From NCBI GenBank assembly GCA_900752905.1, contig CAADWX010000006.1, forward strand, positions 1-64,000: a stretch of 64,000 bases of DNA, given 5' to 3'. Position numbers and translations under genes: made by a program. The notes beneath the pieces were generated by a model that saw only the letters and a list, made by a program, of their open reading frames with translations, ran no database searches and was not told the origin of the DNA. Of the stretch, positions 43,601-52,603 are shown one piece after another (positions within the stretch are counted from its first letter, which is position 1; each line of letters starts with the position of its first letter). The stretch comes from Bacilli bacterium. GTDB lineage: Bacteria > Bacillota_I > Bacilli_A > RF39 > UBA660.

Positions 43601-46543
43601 AATAATATTATTAACTATGTCAGTAGCTTCCGTTTGTTCAAATCCAGCTTGACTAAGTTTATCAATAATAGATTGTCTAGCGTTAAGTAAATCACTACTA
43701 GTAGATTCATGTCCTAAAGAATCTTCTAAATCAGCTATACTTTCATAAACTAAATCAGTACCTATTTGACCACGTTCAAAATCATCATCTGGAAGAATAT
43801 TATTAACTTCAGACTTAGGAATGCTAATAGGTTCTTGAGAAATTGGTTGTTCAGTTTGAAATTGAGGTTGTTCAGTATTAGTAGGCTCACTAGGAACCGC
43901 TTCGCTTCGCTCCGCTATACTCCCCGTGGAGGATGGAGATGAGTTAGTATCATCTACATTAGTTTCATTAACTTCATTAACATCAGGATTAACAGGAGCA
44001 ACTTCTTCCTCTTTAGGAGTATTATTAACATCGTTTTCAATCTCAGCAATCTTAGCTAATTGCTCTAATGTATTTTTAAGATGTTCATTACCTTTAGAAT
44101 TTAAATCAAGTGCAGCATAAGCATCTCGAATAGTTTTATCTATATTTGGTTTATTACCATTATCAGCATCTTTAATAACAGAATTGACATATTCTTTACC
44201 ATATTGTTTATAAGCATTACGTAAATCGTCCATAGCTTTATTAACAATTTTTTTACGACTATTATCAAAGAAGTTATTAAGATAAGTTATACGAGATTTA
44301 ATATTATCATCAGATAAATTAAGTTGATTTTTATTAACTTCAACATTAATTTCAGCATTAACAACTTCTGCTAAATCTTTAAATACTTCATTATATTGTT
44401 TTTGAAGTTGAATAGCTGATTGAATATCATTTTTATTTTCAATATCAATAGGGATATAAAGTTTATTAATAGCATCTAGACGTTCATTTAATTGAGCAAT
44501 ACGTTCTTGTTTAACTGAATCATTAATTGCAGCATTATCTTGAATAGTTTTAATATCTCTTTGAATGCTATCAAGAATATGTTGATATATACCATTTTTA
44601 GCAGAAGTAATATCAACATCTTCAATATGATTATTTGTAATATCTTGATTTAAAACATTATTAGCCCAATTAAGAAGATTATTATAATTTTCTTGACGAT
44701 TACGAGCATGAACCATTTGAGTAGCTATAATACGACCAACTTCAAATCCGCCACCAAGTCTATTAACTTTATTTAAAGTAGTATTATATTCATTTTTAAG
44801 ATTATTAATTTCAGTTTTAAATCTATTAATAAGTTCATTACTATCTTGTTGTTGTAATTCAAGTTTATTAGTAATACTATCATTAAATTCTTTACTATTA
44901 ATAGAACTTTCAAGAAGTCCTAAATTACCAGCGTTCATAGAATTAATAATAATATTATCCATATATTCTTTTTCAGCTATACTACGAAGTTCTTCTTCAG
45001 TACCAGCAATAATATCTGGATTAACTTGATTGCCATTTTCATCAGTAATAGTTATAAATGGATTTTTACCATTAGCAATACTATTAAGTCTTTCTTGATA
45101 TGCTTGAAAAGTAGCAGTACGACCAAGAATTTCGTTTTCTCTTTGTTTTTCAGCAGAAGTCCAATCTTTATCAAGACGTTTATTAATAAACTCTCCAGCT
45201 TTATTCATAACACTACTAAAAGTAACACCACCAAGAGCACCCCAAAATGCTTGCTCCCATAACATTGGGTCTTGAAGATAATCTTTAATAGTTTGTTGAG
45301 GAATATCTTTATCAAATACTTTTTTACCATTGTATAAGCCGTCTTGACTAGCTATATAATTAATAGCTTCTTCAACTCCTTCTGTCCATTCAGCTCTAAC
45401 ACCATGAAGAATATCATCACCTATATCTTTTAATGTGCTAGTAATAGCTTGTTTAGTAGTTTTATTATTTAAAACATTAGTAATTGCAGCGGCATCATCA
45501 ATATTACTATTAAATGCAATATTTAAATTTCTAAGTCTAGAACTAGTTGTATTACCACTTAAAGCATTTTTCCATAAGTTCTTTAAACTATAAACTTGCC
45601 ATACATCAAAAAGAACATTAGCCCAATCTTCAGCAAAAGTAATATCAGCACTATTTTTAGCAATATCTTTAGCTACTTCTTCATCAGACATATCTTTATA
45701 TTTAGGATTATTATTATAAAACTCTTCTCTTTGTTTATCATTCATATTAGCAAGTTGAGTTTTAGAATAATCTTCAATATCATTATAAGTTTGTCTAGCT
45801 TCTTGATAATTTTCAAGATAACGAGAAGGAACTCCAATAGCAGTAGCTTCTGCTATTCTACCAGTAATGGCTCTACTCTTTTGAGTCATATTAATAGCAT
45901 TAGCCATTTTATTAGCTAATTTATTAAACTTTATACCTTTACCTAATAAAGAAACACCTTTAGCAAGACCAGTACTAGGAACCATAAGAGTTAAAGAACT
46001 AGCTATACTAGGAGCATTGCTAGCCCACCAAGCAAAATCTCCAATATCAAAAGCAGCATTAGGATTTTCTCTATATATAGCTAAACGCTCATTAATAGAT
46101 TCTTTTAAAGATTCAAGTTCAGAACTTATTTCAGATTGATAATCATTAGGACTATTACTAACCATATTATAGAAAGCATCAGCTAAATCTGCAAAACCAA
46201 TAGCTGTTCCAACAGTAATTTCATTACCAATTTGCCCAATCATTCTTAATCCTTGTTCCCAATTACTTTGATTAACAGCACGTTCTTTATCAAGTTTTTC
46301 TGGGTCATCAACAGGATTAACATAAACATCATAAGGAGCATATTTATCTATATCATATTGATTAAGATTATATGATTGCCCAGCAATACGACTAAATAAA
46401 TGACTACGACCCCGGTCACTAATAGAAGTGCCGGGGTTGTAATCAACTAAAGTAGGAGGCTGTATAGCCCCCTTTTTAGTTTTAGGATTATATTCAGGAT
46501 TAGGTGTTTTATTACCACCTTGTAGAAACTTTAATACATCCAT
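40670..46543 (-). CDS. Giant probable virion protein with zinc-protease motif (1957 aa)
   Basis: HESLH at residues 1743-1747, within VVNIILHESLHRQLYTKYN, is an HExxH zinc-metallopeptidase motif. The N-terminal 230 residues include hydrophobic segments (GDFAWWASNAPSIASSLTLM, GLAKGVSLLGKGIKF), and 450-900 is long charged coiled coil. In crAss-like phages this place next to the RNAP holds large ejected cargo proteins; a protease could process the cargo or act on the host envelope. Repeat copies 17 (RPPVEDG) and 18 (SPSSTGS followed by IAERSEAVPSE) lie in low-complexity linkers. Confidence 0.75.
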   Translation of the reverse strand: MDVLKFLQGGNKTPNPEYNPKTKKGAIQPPTLVDYNPGTSISDRGRSHLFSRIAGQSYNLNQYDIDKYAPYDVYVNPVDDPEKLDKERAVNQSNWEQGLRMIGQIGNEITVGTAIGFADLADAFYNMVSNSPNDYQSEISSELESLKESINERLAIYRENPNAAFDIGDFAWWASNAPSIASSLTLMVPSTGLAKGVSLLGKGIKFNKLANKMANAINMTQKSRAITGRIAEATAIGVPSRYLENYQEARQTYNDIEDYSKTQLANMNDKQREEFYNNNPKYKDMSDEEVAKDIAKNSADITFAEDWANVLFDVWQVYSLKNLWKNALSGNTTSSRLRNLNIAFNSNIDDAAAITNVLNNKTTKQAITSTLKDIGDDILHGVRAEWTEGVEEAINYIASQDGLYNGKKVFDKDIPQQTIKDYLQDPMLWEQAFWGALGGVTFSSVMNKAGEFINKRLDKDWTSAEKQRENEILGRTATFQAYQERLNSIANGKNPFITITDENGNQVNPDIIAGTEEELRSIAEKEYMDNIIINSMNAGNLGLLESSINSKEFNDSITNKLELQQQDSNELINRFKTEINNLKNEYNTTLNKVNRLGGGFEVGRIIATQMVHARNRQENYNNLLNWANNVLNQDITNNHIEDVDITSAKNGIYQHILDSIQRDIKTIQDNAAINDSVKQERIAQLNERLDAINKLYIPIDIENKNDIQSAIQLQKQYNEVFKDLAEVVNAEINVEVNKNQLNLSDDNIKSRITYLNNFFDNSRKKIVNKAMDDLRNAYKQYGKEYVNSVIKDADNGNKPNIDKTIRDAYAALDLNSKGNEHLKNTLEQLAKIAEIENDVNNTPKEEEVAPVNPDVNEVNETNVDDTNSSPSSTGSIAERSEAVPSEPTNTEQPQFQTEQPISQEPISIPKSEVNNILPDDDFERGQIGTDLVYESIADLEDSLGHESTSSDLLNARQSIIDKLSQAGFEQTEATDIVNNIIDGLTGGSLYSSVQDDSTRRLLLNATYATVTGNERNIEAVMNDFANSVDSEGNTRGKIVNDKVYLSIGQLVEYIDSVTGNKIIKNYLFNQIKNYLYASTNNQGKYRATDESTIKKLNARQFVQYVDGIAKERLERLQVEHTNNVNLKYIVENENVKAFTSIKQGDYLEAIYNVKLKRIDIFANDTIIGYIGVPNIDKFGNYDMVNQGWKYNIHAENGQVISPLKDALISILDGDRFDEEFIGHLYELAVKEEVTNKELDTLFKEFEVKYPDIVRDFTTPVASFDLAGHLVNLTKYIFNQPYENSHEASINRWFNNLLNSYDQAITIVKGDFKGKVKAVNIKYGVLNTIDDTNGEWNDVQETVVGYNENINKLGVVIQGQLYLNGESKPTIIENLTTNGMPVISIPSSDGTSLYAFCKQVPLNSNLLKGDARRIINSIKNEVNNLCRDYISGKISFGELKQSLGDIFGNNKLINGDRNTGLQISINPTNIGFYVKGAHFNGKDYAFTINSDAGNYKRNIIINSPYVVNSAFKIGKSYGINASTIDELDNALRPVIDEMFNYAQFAISKDFINDSTKTNDKTNKYIYRENGKTIINIDGKTYSYNSYQDFIISNGLVRTKLANTNTNETAGNWQIDIHSKLDITYELEGRPPVEDGAIPEQLSEFMLDDTLNAINFNAFESAITAKNLTRGLKKYFANDQTAIDYINALQQIGILPKNIQVIDSITDNNGNKVNAVYHRDTDTIELNRSAIAGQRVYRVVNIILHESLHRQLYTKYNIEQALVLVKPIYDKFKSWLDTQDDATKERLKPYLFENFNTSEALEEFLVESITSNALMSALNEIKDDNRKTSKRKTLFSRLLEVIADMLGIKINEDSLLAAARDAYKAIKKMPNENNQEAIQGTFQFEEETVNTEQTENPNEDNSQDYNYDNDNLNDGLDMFSSVDDNTVMNMAELTSRLPIDQQSEFATLLDTGRISFSCM
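41642..41660 (+). repeat. Dispersed 19-bp repeat, copy 17 (in 1957-aa gene)
   Basis: TCCATCCTCCACGGGGGGT; read on the gene strand as RPPVEDG, about 110 residues before HESLH. Confidence 0.85.
43890..43937 (-). repeat. Dispersed 19-bp repeat, copy 18, with translated AGCG-rich tail
   Basis: ACTCCCCGTGGAGGATGGA at 43919-43937, read as SPSSTGS on the gene strand. The GC-rich GCTTCGCTTCGCTCCGC that follows is translated as AERSEA. This is the AGCG companion seen in intergenic copies, here kept in frame inside a gene. Confidence 0.85.
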
Positions 46544-46544
46544 A

Positions 46545-49118
46545 TTAATATAGATTATTAGTTAATTCATCATAGTAATATTGAATAACATAAGGGTCTG
46601 AACTGCCACTAAGTTGGGCAAGTTTAGTAGCAACATTTTGTTGAATAGCCTTAACAGCATTTTCATCTACTGCCATACCAGCTTTAACAGCAGTTACAGT
46701 TTGTTCCCATTGAGATAAATTATCTACAATATCAACAGCATTTTCTTTACTTACTAAACCAATAGTTTGATTATTAGTAGAATTAATTAAATTAAAACCT
46801 CCACCATTGGGTACTAATTTAAATTTATCAATTCCAGTAAATGCAGCATTATTAGTAAGAGAAATAGGTCTATTAGCATTATAGTAATTTTCTACTTTAC
46901 CAGCAGCTCTCCAACTAGTATCTTGATTCCAAGATTGAATAATAGAACTATCAATAGCACCACTACCTACAAGTAAAGTAATAGGTTCTCTTTTAAGTTT
47001 ACCTTCTGTATCATAGTAACCTGCAATATTAATTTGAACTCCAACATCACCAGTTTTTGGGTCACGAACAATAGTAGGAGTAATTTCATTTTCTTTAGCA
47101 CTTCTAAGATAAGCTGTATAAGCTTTTCTATCTTCAGAAGTCATAGGTTCAAATATTCCATTTTCACTAGTAATATAAGCTTCTCCTTGAGTTAAATCAA
47201 TACCACTACGAATAGCCATCATAGCTTGTTCTTCTTTATTCTTTTTATAAGCTGAAAGTTTACTAGCTTCTTCAGGATTAGCGTTCATCATAAAATTAAT
47301 TTCAGCTAATTCTGGAGTTAAAGCACTAATACCAATAGTAGAAGAAGTTATTTGACCACCATCAAGAACAGCATCATTTTTAGATTTAAGAGAATCAACA
47401 TAATCAATTAAACTAATATAAGGTTCTTTATTACCTGTTGGTAATCCAGCATGATGTTCTTCACCATTAGAATCAACTCGAACAAATTTATCACCATAAC
47501 CAAAAAATCTAGTCTTAGCAGAATTAAGAAAAGCATTTAAAGGATTTCTAGTATCTTCAGCTTCTTTAACCGCTTTACCAAAACTATAAATAGATTTATG
47601 ATAATCTTTTGGTAATTCAGCATATCTATAACCATTACCATCAGAGCCAAATCTTACTCCAAGACTAGCAGCTTTTTTCTCTCCACCAATAGCATTAATA
47701 AATGAATTATATACATCATCGTTATTAAAGTATTGTCTAATAGCAGAACTATCTCCAAATATCTGATTAACATATTTACTATATGTCTTAGAATATTTAT
47801 TAGAAGGTAAATCACTTAAACTAATAATAGCATTGTATGTATCAAATCCAAATTTATCATCATCGCTTTTACCAACTTTAAGACTATTAATATATTCTTG
47901 ATTATCAATAATATCATTGAGATAACTTAAAGCATAGGCTCTATCAGATGGATTAGTAATATTAGTCATGATACTAGTTCTAATATCATCTGGATTAGCA
48001 GTGCTTAAATTAATATTAATATCAGGATTATATTTACTAAGTAATCCAGCTATTGATTGTCTATTGCTAGTAATTTCAGCTTGAGCTTGAGCAGGCATAA
48101 AATTATCAATACGAACAGGAGTACCTTTATAAGTTAAATTATCAATAGCTTGTTTTCTTTGAGTTGTACTTCCTAGTCCAGCTTGTTTAGCTAAAGCTAA
48201 TTGAGCTTTCCATGCTTCACCATAAGTAGTATTACTATCTTGATTATAAAAAGTTGCAGCATTATAGAAAGGGTCAATACGTTTAGCAAGATATTGTTCA
48301 GGAGTAAGAAGAATACCATTTTTATCTGTTATATCAGGATTACTACCATTTTGGTCATATTTCCATTTAGCAATCTTATAATCTTGTTCAAGACTAGCTT
48401 TAGCGCCAGGAGTATTTTCAATAACAGCTTTAACAGCTTCAGCAAGTTTAGCTTTACTTAATCTTTGCCAATCACCTTTAGTATGAGAATAAATTTCTCC
48501 TGTAACAGATTTAGTAATATCATCAGTAACTTTACCGTTAGCATCAAGCCATCTTGTTTGACTACCACCGCCTTGTTCTTTAGCAGCCCATTGAAGTGCT
48601 TGATTAAGTATTTGGTTCATAGGAATTTCAGAAACTTCTTTATCAATAGGAGCCCATTTACTTCCACCAATAACATTACCATTCTTATCAGTTATATCTT
48701 GATAATTATATTTATTAACTGCACGATAATAATTCTTATAATCTTCAGATAAATCAGTACGTTTATCAAGATTATCCATATATGCTTTATAATCTTGTTG
48801 AGCACGTAAACGACCAATCATTCCGGGACTTGAAGTTATATCTCCATAAGTTCCAACTATATCATCAAGACTAGAATACGCATTACCATATTGCATATTT
48901 TCAGTAAGAGCATTACGAACTTTATTAAGTTGTTCTTGACGCCAAGCATCTTCAGCTTCATTTAAATCTAATTGAGCAAGTTGAGCATCAATCTGAGATT
49001 TAGTTTGAATAGCTTGTTGATGCCCTTGTTCAAGAGTATTATAAGTTCTAGCTAAGACATTTAAGTCAATAGGATTAACTTGTTGTCTAAAAGTAGGAGT
49101 ATAAAAGTTTATCGGCAT
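46545..49118 (-). CDS. Probable virion cargo/ejection protein (857 aa)
   Basis: No enzyme motif is recognised. The first 120 residues are helical and Gln-rich (NTLEQGHQQAIQTKSQIDAQL, LNEAEDAWRQEQLNKVRNAL), as in podovirus ejection proteins that form internal-core or channel structures. It starts MPINFYTPTFRQQ. It lies between the 1957-aa gene (1 bp apart) and the 859-aa gene (10-nt overlap), the usual crAss-like cargo cluster. Function inferred from position and composition only. Confidence 0.7.
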   Translation of the reverse strand: MPINFYTPTFRQQVNPIDLNVLARTYNTLEQGHQQAIQTKSQIDAQLAQLDLNEAEDAWRQEQLNKVRNALTENMQYGNAYSSLDDIVGTYGDITSSPGMIGRLRAQQDYKAYMDNLDKRTDLSEDYKNYYRAVNKYNYQDITDKNGNVIGGSKWAPIDKEVSEIPMNQILNQALQWAAKEQGGGSQTRWLDANGKVTDDITKSVTGEIYSHTKGDWQRLSKAKLAEAVKAVIENTPGAKASLEQDYKIAKWKYDQNGSNPDITDKNGILLTPEQYLAKRIDPFYNAATFYNQDSNTTYGEAWKAQLALAKQAGLGSTTQRKQAIDNLTYKGTPVRIDNFMPAQAQAEITSNRQSIAGLLSKYNPDININLSTANPDDIRTSIMTNITNPSDRAYALSYLNDIIDNQEYINSLKVGKSDDDKFGFDTYNAIISLSDLPSNKYSKTYSKYVNQIFGDSSAIRQYFNNDDVYNSFINAIGGEKKAASLGVRFGSDGNGYRYAELPKDYHKSIYSFGKAVKEAEDTRNPLNAFLNSAKTRFFGYGDKFVRVDSNGEEHHAGLPTGNKEPYISLIDYVDSLKSKNDAVLDGGQITSSTIGISALTPELAEINFMMNANPEEASKLSAYKKNKEEQAMMAIRSGIDLTQGEAYITSENGIFEPMTSEDRKAYTAYLRSAKENEITPTIVRDPKTGDVGVQINIAGYYDTEGKLKREPITLLVGSGAIDSSIIQSWNQDTSWRAAGKVENYYNANRPISLTNNAAFTGIDKFKLVPNGGGFNLINSTNNQTIGLVSKENAVDIVDNLSQWEQTVTAVKAGMAVDENAVKAIQQNVATKLAQLSGSSDPYVIQYYYDELTNNLY

Positions 49119-51688
49119 GATTGTTTTCCTCCAAGTTTTCTACGTTTACGAATAATAAATTCATCATAATCAACTCCAGCATCCCGCATAATTCTATCAT
49201 CTACATTAGGAGCAGATGCTCTCATCGCACCAATAGTATTATTTAAAGCTTTACGATTTTCATATCTACTAATCATATCTTGAATACCAGCATTAATTCC
49301 ACTAAATAAATTATTAATATTAGTTACTTTAGCTTCTCTAATACCATTATCAAATGCTGCTTTTCTATCTATATATTGATTGTATTGTTGAGCATTAAAT
49401 TGACGAACACTTTGCTGATTACGTCTATCTTGATTAATAAGATTAGTTTCTATATTTTCTTTATTACCATAAAGTTCATTAGCAGCTTGACCAGCAGCAT
49501 TACGAACTCGTTGTTTACGAGCTAAACTTACACGACTACTAGCAGTATTAGAATCAATATCACGATAAGCTTCAAATTTATCTTCTCTAATTCTATCAAG
49601 TTGAGGATTAATATTATATTTAGTTTTAAGTTTATTAGCACTAATAAGAGTAGGTTGACCTGGACCTCTCATTTTATTAATAGCTCTTTTACTAGCAAAA
49701 TAACTAGCTAAACTACCAGCTACATTACTACCTAAACCAATCCAATCAGCAGTAGTAAGATTTTTAAATTTACCTTGACCTTTACCATCGGAAGATGTAG
49801 TTCCTTTAGCAGGAATATTAGTAGAAACAGGTAAAGTAGTAGGAATACTAGCTTCTACTTTTGGTAGATTACGATTATAAACAGCAGTAGGAGGTGTTTT
49901 AGTAGGAACAGATTGAGTTGATTGACTTGACTTACTACGTCCTCCACGGGGGGTCTTCCCGCTAGATTTAGTTTCAGATAAACTTGGAATATTAGTATTA
50001 TTTGTACTAATACCTTTATCATTTCCATGACTCCAACCAGCTCTAACTAAACCGCTAGTAATTCCAGCACCATCCTCAAATAAAGGAAGTCTACGTTCTG
50101 CATAATATTGAGGACGACGATTTCCATTATCAATATTAGATTTATTAGTATTATTATTTGTAGTATTATTTTTAGACCATCTACCATTCCTAAAAGTATA
50201 ATCACTGCCAACAATAGTTTCACCTCTAGCAGATTTATTAATAGGATAAGTAGAAGTTCTATTAATAGTTCTATTAGTTATAGGAACATAAGCTCCAATT
50301 TGTTCATCATATTCCCAAGTTCTTCCATGACGATTAATACGATTTCCACCAACAGCAAATTTATCGCGTAGACCCCCCGTAGAGGATGGAGAATGAATTA
50401 ATCCATTCTTAACATTACCACTAATACTTACAATTAATCCTGTATTACCTTTTTTTCTAAGTTCAGGATATTTATTATAAACTTTAGCTTTAATATCACT
50501 ACGCCCATGTAATCCCGCAAGTCTTAAAGCGTCAACAGCATCTGCTTTTGTAGGAATAGGATAACTTCTATGTCCACCAGCAAAATCTTTTTTAGCTACA
50601 CTAGGATAAGGTTTCTTTTTAGAACCATAATCTTTATCTCTACTTAATCCACCCATAGCTTTTTTATTATCTTCATTTATATTTAATTTATTAGTAATAT
50701 AATCAACAGTTCTAGGAAGATTACTACCATGTTTACCGATAGTTGTTCTATAAACTTCTTTAATACCTTGATTAATCCAAGTATTATCAATTTTATTAGC
50801 TAAATCATAAATTTTTTGTCTACCTAAATTAATAAAATTAGTAGCAGTTCTACCTATTCTAGAAGCTTTAGTTAGACCTTTAATAAATTTATAATTTCTA
50901 TTACCAGCTATTGTAGGATAACCACCAATAATTATCGAACCACTTTCAGCGATTTGTCTTTTATATTCATCAGATGCTTGATAAATTTTGCCACCTTCTT
51001 TATATTTAGTTCCATCATCATTAATTCTATTTCTATCTTTAAAATCTTCTTGAGCTTTAAATACTTTATTAGGATTAGCTCCACCCATAACTAATTTAGC
51101 AGGACTAACACCATTAATAATAGGTTGTGCAGAATAAACTTTAAGTTCATTACCATTAGTTTCAACTACTTCACCATCTTCTACTTCAATACCAGTTTTA
51201 TCACTAGGCCCAATATCAATACCACCTTGACTATGTTTTCTTCCATTCATATAAAAGAAATTATTACCAAGAGGTTGAGCAATACCACCAGCAACTACAT
51301 TTGGTATTTTACCACCAACAGCATATTGCTTTTGAGGAAGCTTTTTTCCATTACTTCTAGGAGTTTGAATAATATTAAATGGAAATGTTGGTCCAAGTTC
51401 ATCATCACTAGGAAAAGATTCTTTATTAAAATCTTTAACATAATTAATAAGTCTACCAGCAGTATTATTCATTAATTTTTCTCTATTATCTTTAGATACT
51501 AAATTGTTTATACCATTATAGAGAAATTCATTACCGAGTCTTATTAAACCAGTAGATTTAGCAACTTTATCATAAGCTCCACCAAGTGGAGGAATACCAT
51601 TTTGAATAAATCTTCCATTACGAGTAACATTATCTCTAAATGTACTAGGTAAATTACTTATATGAATAACTTTATCTTTTCTAGGCAT
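49109..51688 (-). CDS. Probable virion structural/cargo protein (859 aa)
   Basis: Around residues 130-180 is a Gly-rich beta segment (GGKIPNVVAGGIAQPLGNN, KHSQGGIDIGPSDKTG, VEDGEVVE) of a kind found in large crAss-like structural proteins. Residues 420-640 are low in complexity (Asn/Ser/Thr-rich linkers), where repeat copies 19 and 20 lie. The C-terminal part is charged helix with RKRRKLGG at the end. Element D lies 44 bp upstream of its start. No catalytic motif is seen. Confidence 0.7.
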   Translation of the reverse strand: MPRKDKVIHISNLPSTFRDNVTRNGRFIQNGIPPLGGAYDKVAKSTGLIRLGNEFLYNGINNLVSKDNREKLMNNTAGRLINYVKDFNKESFPSDDELGPTFPFNIIQTPRSNGKKLPQKQYAVGGKIPNVVAGGIAQPLGNNFFYMNGRKHSQGGIDIGPSDKTGIEVEDGEVVETNGNELKVYSAQPIINGVSPAKLVMGGANPNKVFKAQEDFKDRNRINDDGTKYKEGGKIYQASDEYKRQIAESGSIIIGGYPTIAGNRNYKFIKGLTKASRIGRTATNFINLGRQKIYDLANKIDNTWINQGIKEVYRTTIGKHGSNLPRTVDYITNKLNINEDNKKAMGGLSRDKDYGSKKKPYPSVAKKDFAGGHRSYPIPTKADAVDALRLAGLHGRSDIKAKVYNKYPELRKKGNTGLIVSISGNVKNGLIHSPSSTGGLRDKFAVGGNRINRHGRTWEYDEQIGAYVPITNRTINRTSTYPINKSARGETIVGSDYTFRNGRWSKNNTTNNNTNKSNIDNGNRRPQYYAERRLPLFEDGAGITSGLVRAGWSHGNDKGISTNNTNIPSLSETKSSGKTPRGGRSKSSQSTQSVPTKTPPTAVYNRNLPKVEASIPTTLPVSTNIPAKGTTSSDGKGQGKFKNLTTADWIGLGSNVAGSLASYFASKRAINKMRGPGQPTLISANKLKTKYNINPQLDRIREDKFEAYRDIDSNTASSRVSLARKQRVRNAAGQAANELYGNKENIETNLINQDRRNQQSVRQFNAQQYNQYIDRKAAFDNGIREAKVTNINNLFSGINAGIQDMISRYENRKALNNTIGAMRASAPNVDDRIMRDAGVDYDEFIIRKRRKLGGKQSCR
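49940..49954 (+). repeat. Dispersed repeat, copy 19 (in 859-aa gene)
   Basis: TCCTCCACGGGGGGT; read on the gene strand as KTPRGGR in an Asn/Ser-rich linker. Confidence 0.75.
50372..50390 (-). repeat. Dispersed 19-bp repeat, copy 20 (in 859-aa gene)
   Basis: ACCCCCCGTAGAGGATGGA; read on the gene strand as SPSSTGG. It forms an inverted pair with copy 19, 417 bp apart in the same gene. Confidence 0.85.
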
Positions 51689-51731
51689 TTTATATAATAT
51701 AATGAGAAATTGTAATTTGATTGATTTTAAG

Positions 51732-51802
51732 GCTCTCTGTTGAACGATAGTCTATTAGCCGATTAATAGTTCATACCTATATATAATAATTCAACAGAGA
51801 GC
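51732..51802 (-). ncRNA. Structured intergenic element, copy D
   Basis: GCTCTCTGTTGAA (51732-51744) and TTCAACAGAGAGC (51790-51802) form a perfect 13-bp stem. Inside, CTATTA (51752-51757) pairs with TAATAG (51764-51769) around a 6-nt loop. On the late strand its 5' arm, TTTTGCTCTCTGTTGAA, is identical to that of copy A. It lies in the sense orientation, starting right after the 264-aa gene and ending 44 bp before the 859-aa gene. Confidence 0.75.
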
Positions 51803-51808
51803 AAAAGA

Positions 51809-52603
51809 CTAGCGTCTATGACCGCCACAGCGATATATATTTAGCCTATCTCGATATACTGATTGAGGCATAACAGGTTGTTGAACATTACCATTAGTAA
51901 TCCATTCAGGACGTTCAAGACCAGTTTTAGGAGCACTATAACTAGCTTGGTCAGCTTGTTTAACTTGAATTGGTTGTTGTCCTTTACTTCCAAACATACC
52001 ACCAATTAAACTTCCAGCAGCACCAATAGCAGCACCAATCCATGCTTTTCTACGTCCACCACATTTATATTTATTAATAAAACTAGAACGTTGATACATA
52101 GTCATTGGATTAGTCATTTTATCAGAAGTAATATTAAGTTGTTGCTGACCAGCTTGAAGTTGTTTACGTTGTTCAGCTTCTTGAGCAATACGTTTATTTT
52201 CATTAATTTGTTGATTAGCAGAAATACCTTGACCTATTGCAGTACCTAATTCACCAAGTCCTTGAACTCCTGTAATAGAACTAGCAAGACTACCTAAACC
52301 GGGAAGAGCATCAGCAAATTCAGTACCGAAACCAGCTTTACGTCGAACTCTACCACCACATTTAAGAGTAAGCTTATCATTATATTGACCAACATAATCT
52401 TGATTAGCATAAGCACTAGTTAAAGCTTGAGCATTTTGTAAAGCATCTTTATGGTCTTGTGCAGCTTGAGCTTCAGCTTGAGCTTTTTCTTGAGCTTTCT
52501 TTTGTTTATTACCTTTAATTATACCACCAGCAATACTAGCAGCTGCACCAATAATAGCACCAATAAAAGCTTTTTGTCTTTGTCTATCTCTATACTGTAT
52601 CAT
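51809..52603 (-). CDS. Membrane-active glycine-zipper protein, probable ejection protein (264 aa)
   Basis: Two glycine-zipper hydrophobic segments, AFIGAIIGAAASIAGGIIKG (about 12-31) and AWIGAAIGAAGSLIGGMFGS (about 190-210), are separated by a Gln/Ala-rich helical region (KKAQEKAQAEAQAAQDHKDA). Each zipper is bracketed by a CGGR motif. Such proteins insert in the host membrane during DNA ejection in podoviruses. The start overlaps the upstream 1503-aa stop (ATGA), so they are cotranslated. Confidence 0.7.
   Translation of the reverse strand: MIQYRDRQRQKAFIGAIIGAAASIAGGIIKGNKQKKAQEKAQAEAQAAQDHKDALQNAQALTSAYANQDYVGQYNDKLTLKCGGRVRRKAGFGTEFADALPGLGSLASSITGVQGLGELGTAIGQGISANQQINENKRIAQEAEQRKQLQAGQQQLNITSDKMTNPMTMYQRSSFINKYKCGGRRKAWIGAAIGAAGSLIGGMFGSKGQQPIQVKQADQASYSAPKTGLERPEWITNGNVQQPVMPQSVYRDRLNIYRCGGHRR

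Noticed and set aside
28327..46543. Stop-codon reassignment (TAG or TGA recoding), known in some crAss-like phages
   Set aside because: The 4070- and 1957-aa frames and the other late genes are open with the standard code and end at ordinary stops in sensible places.
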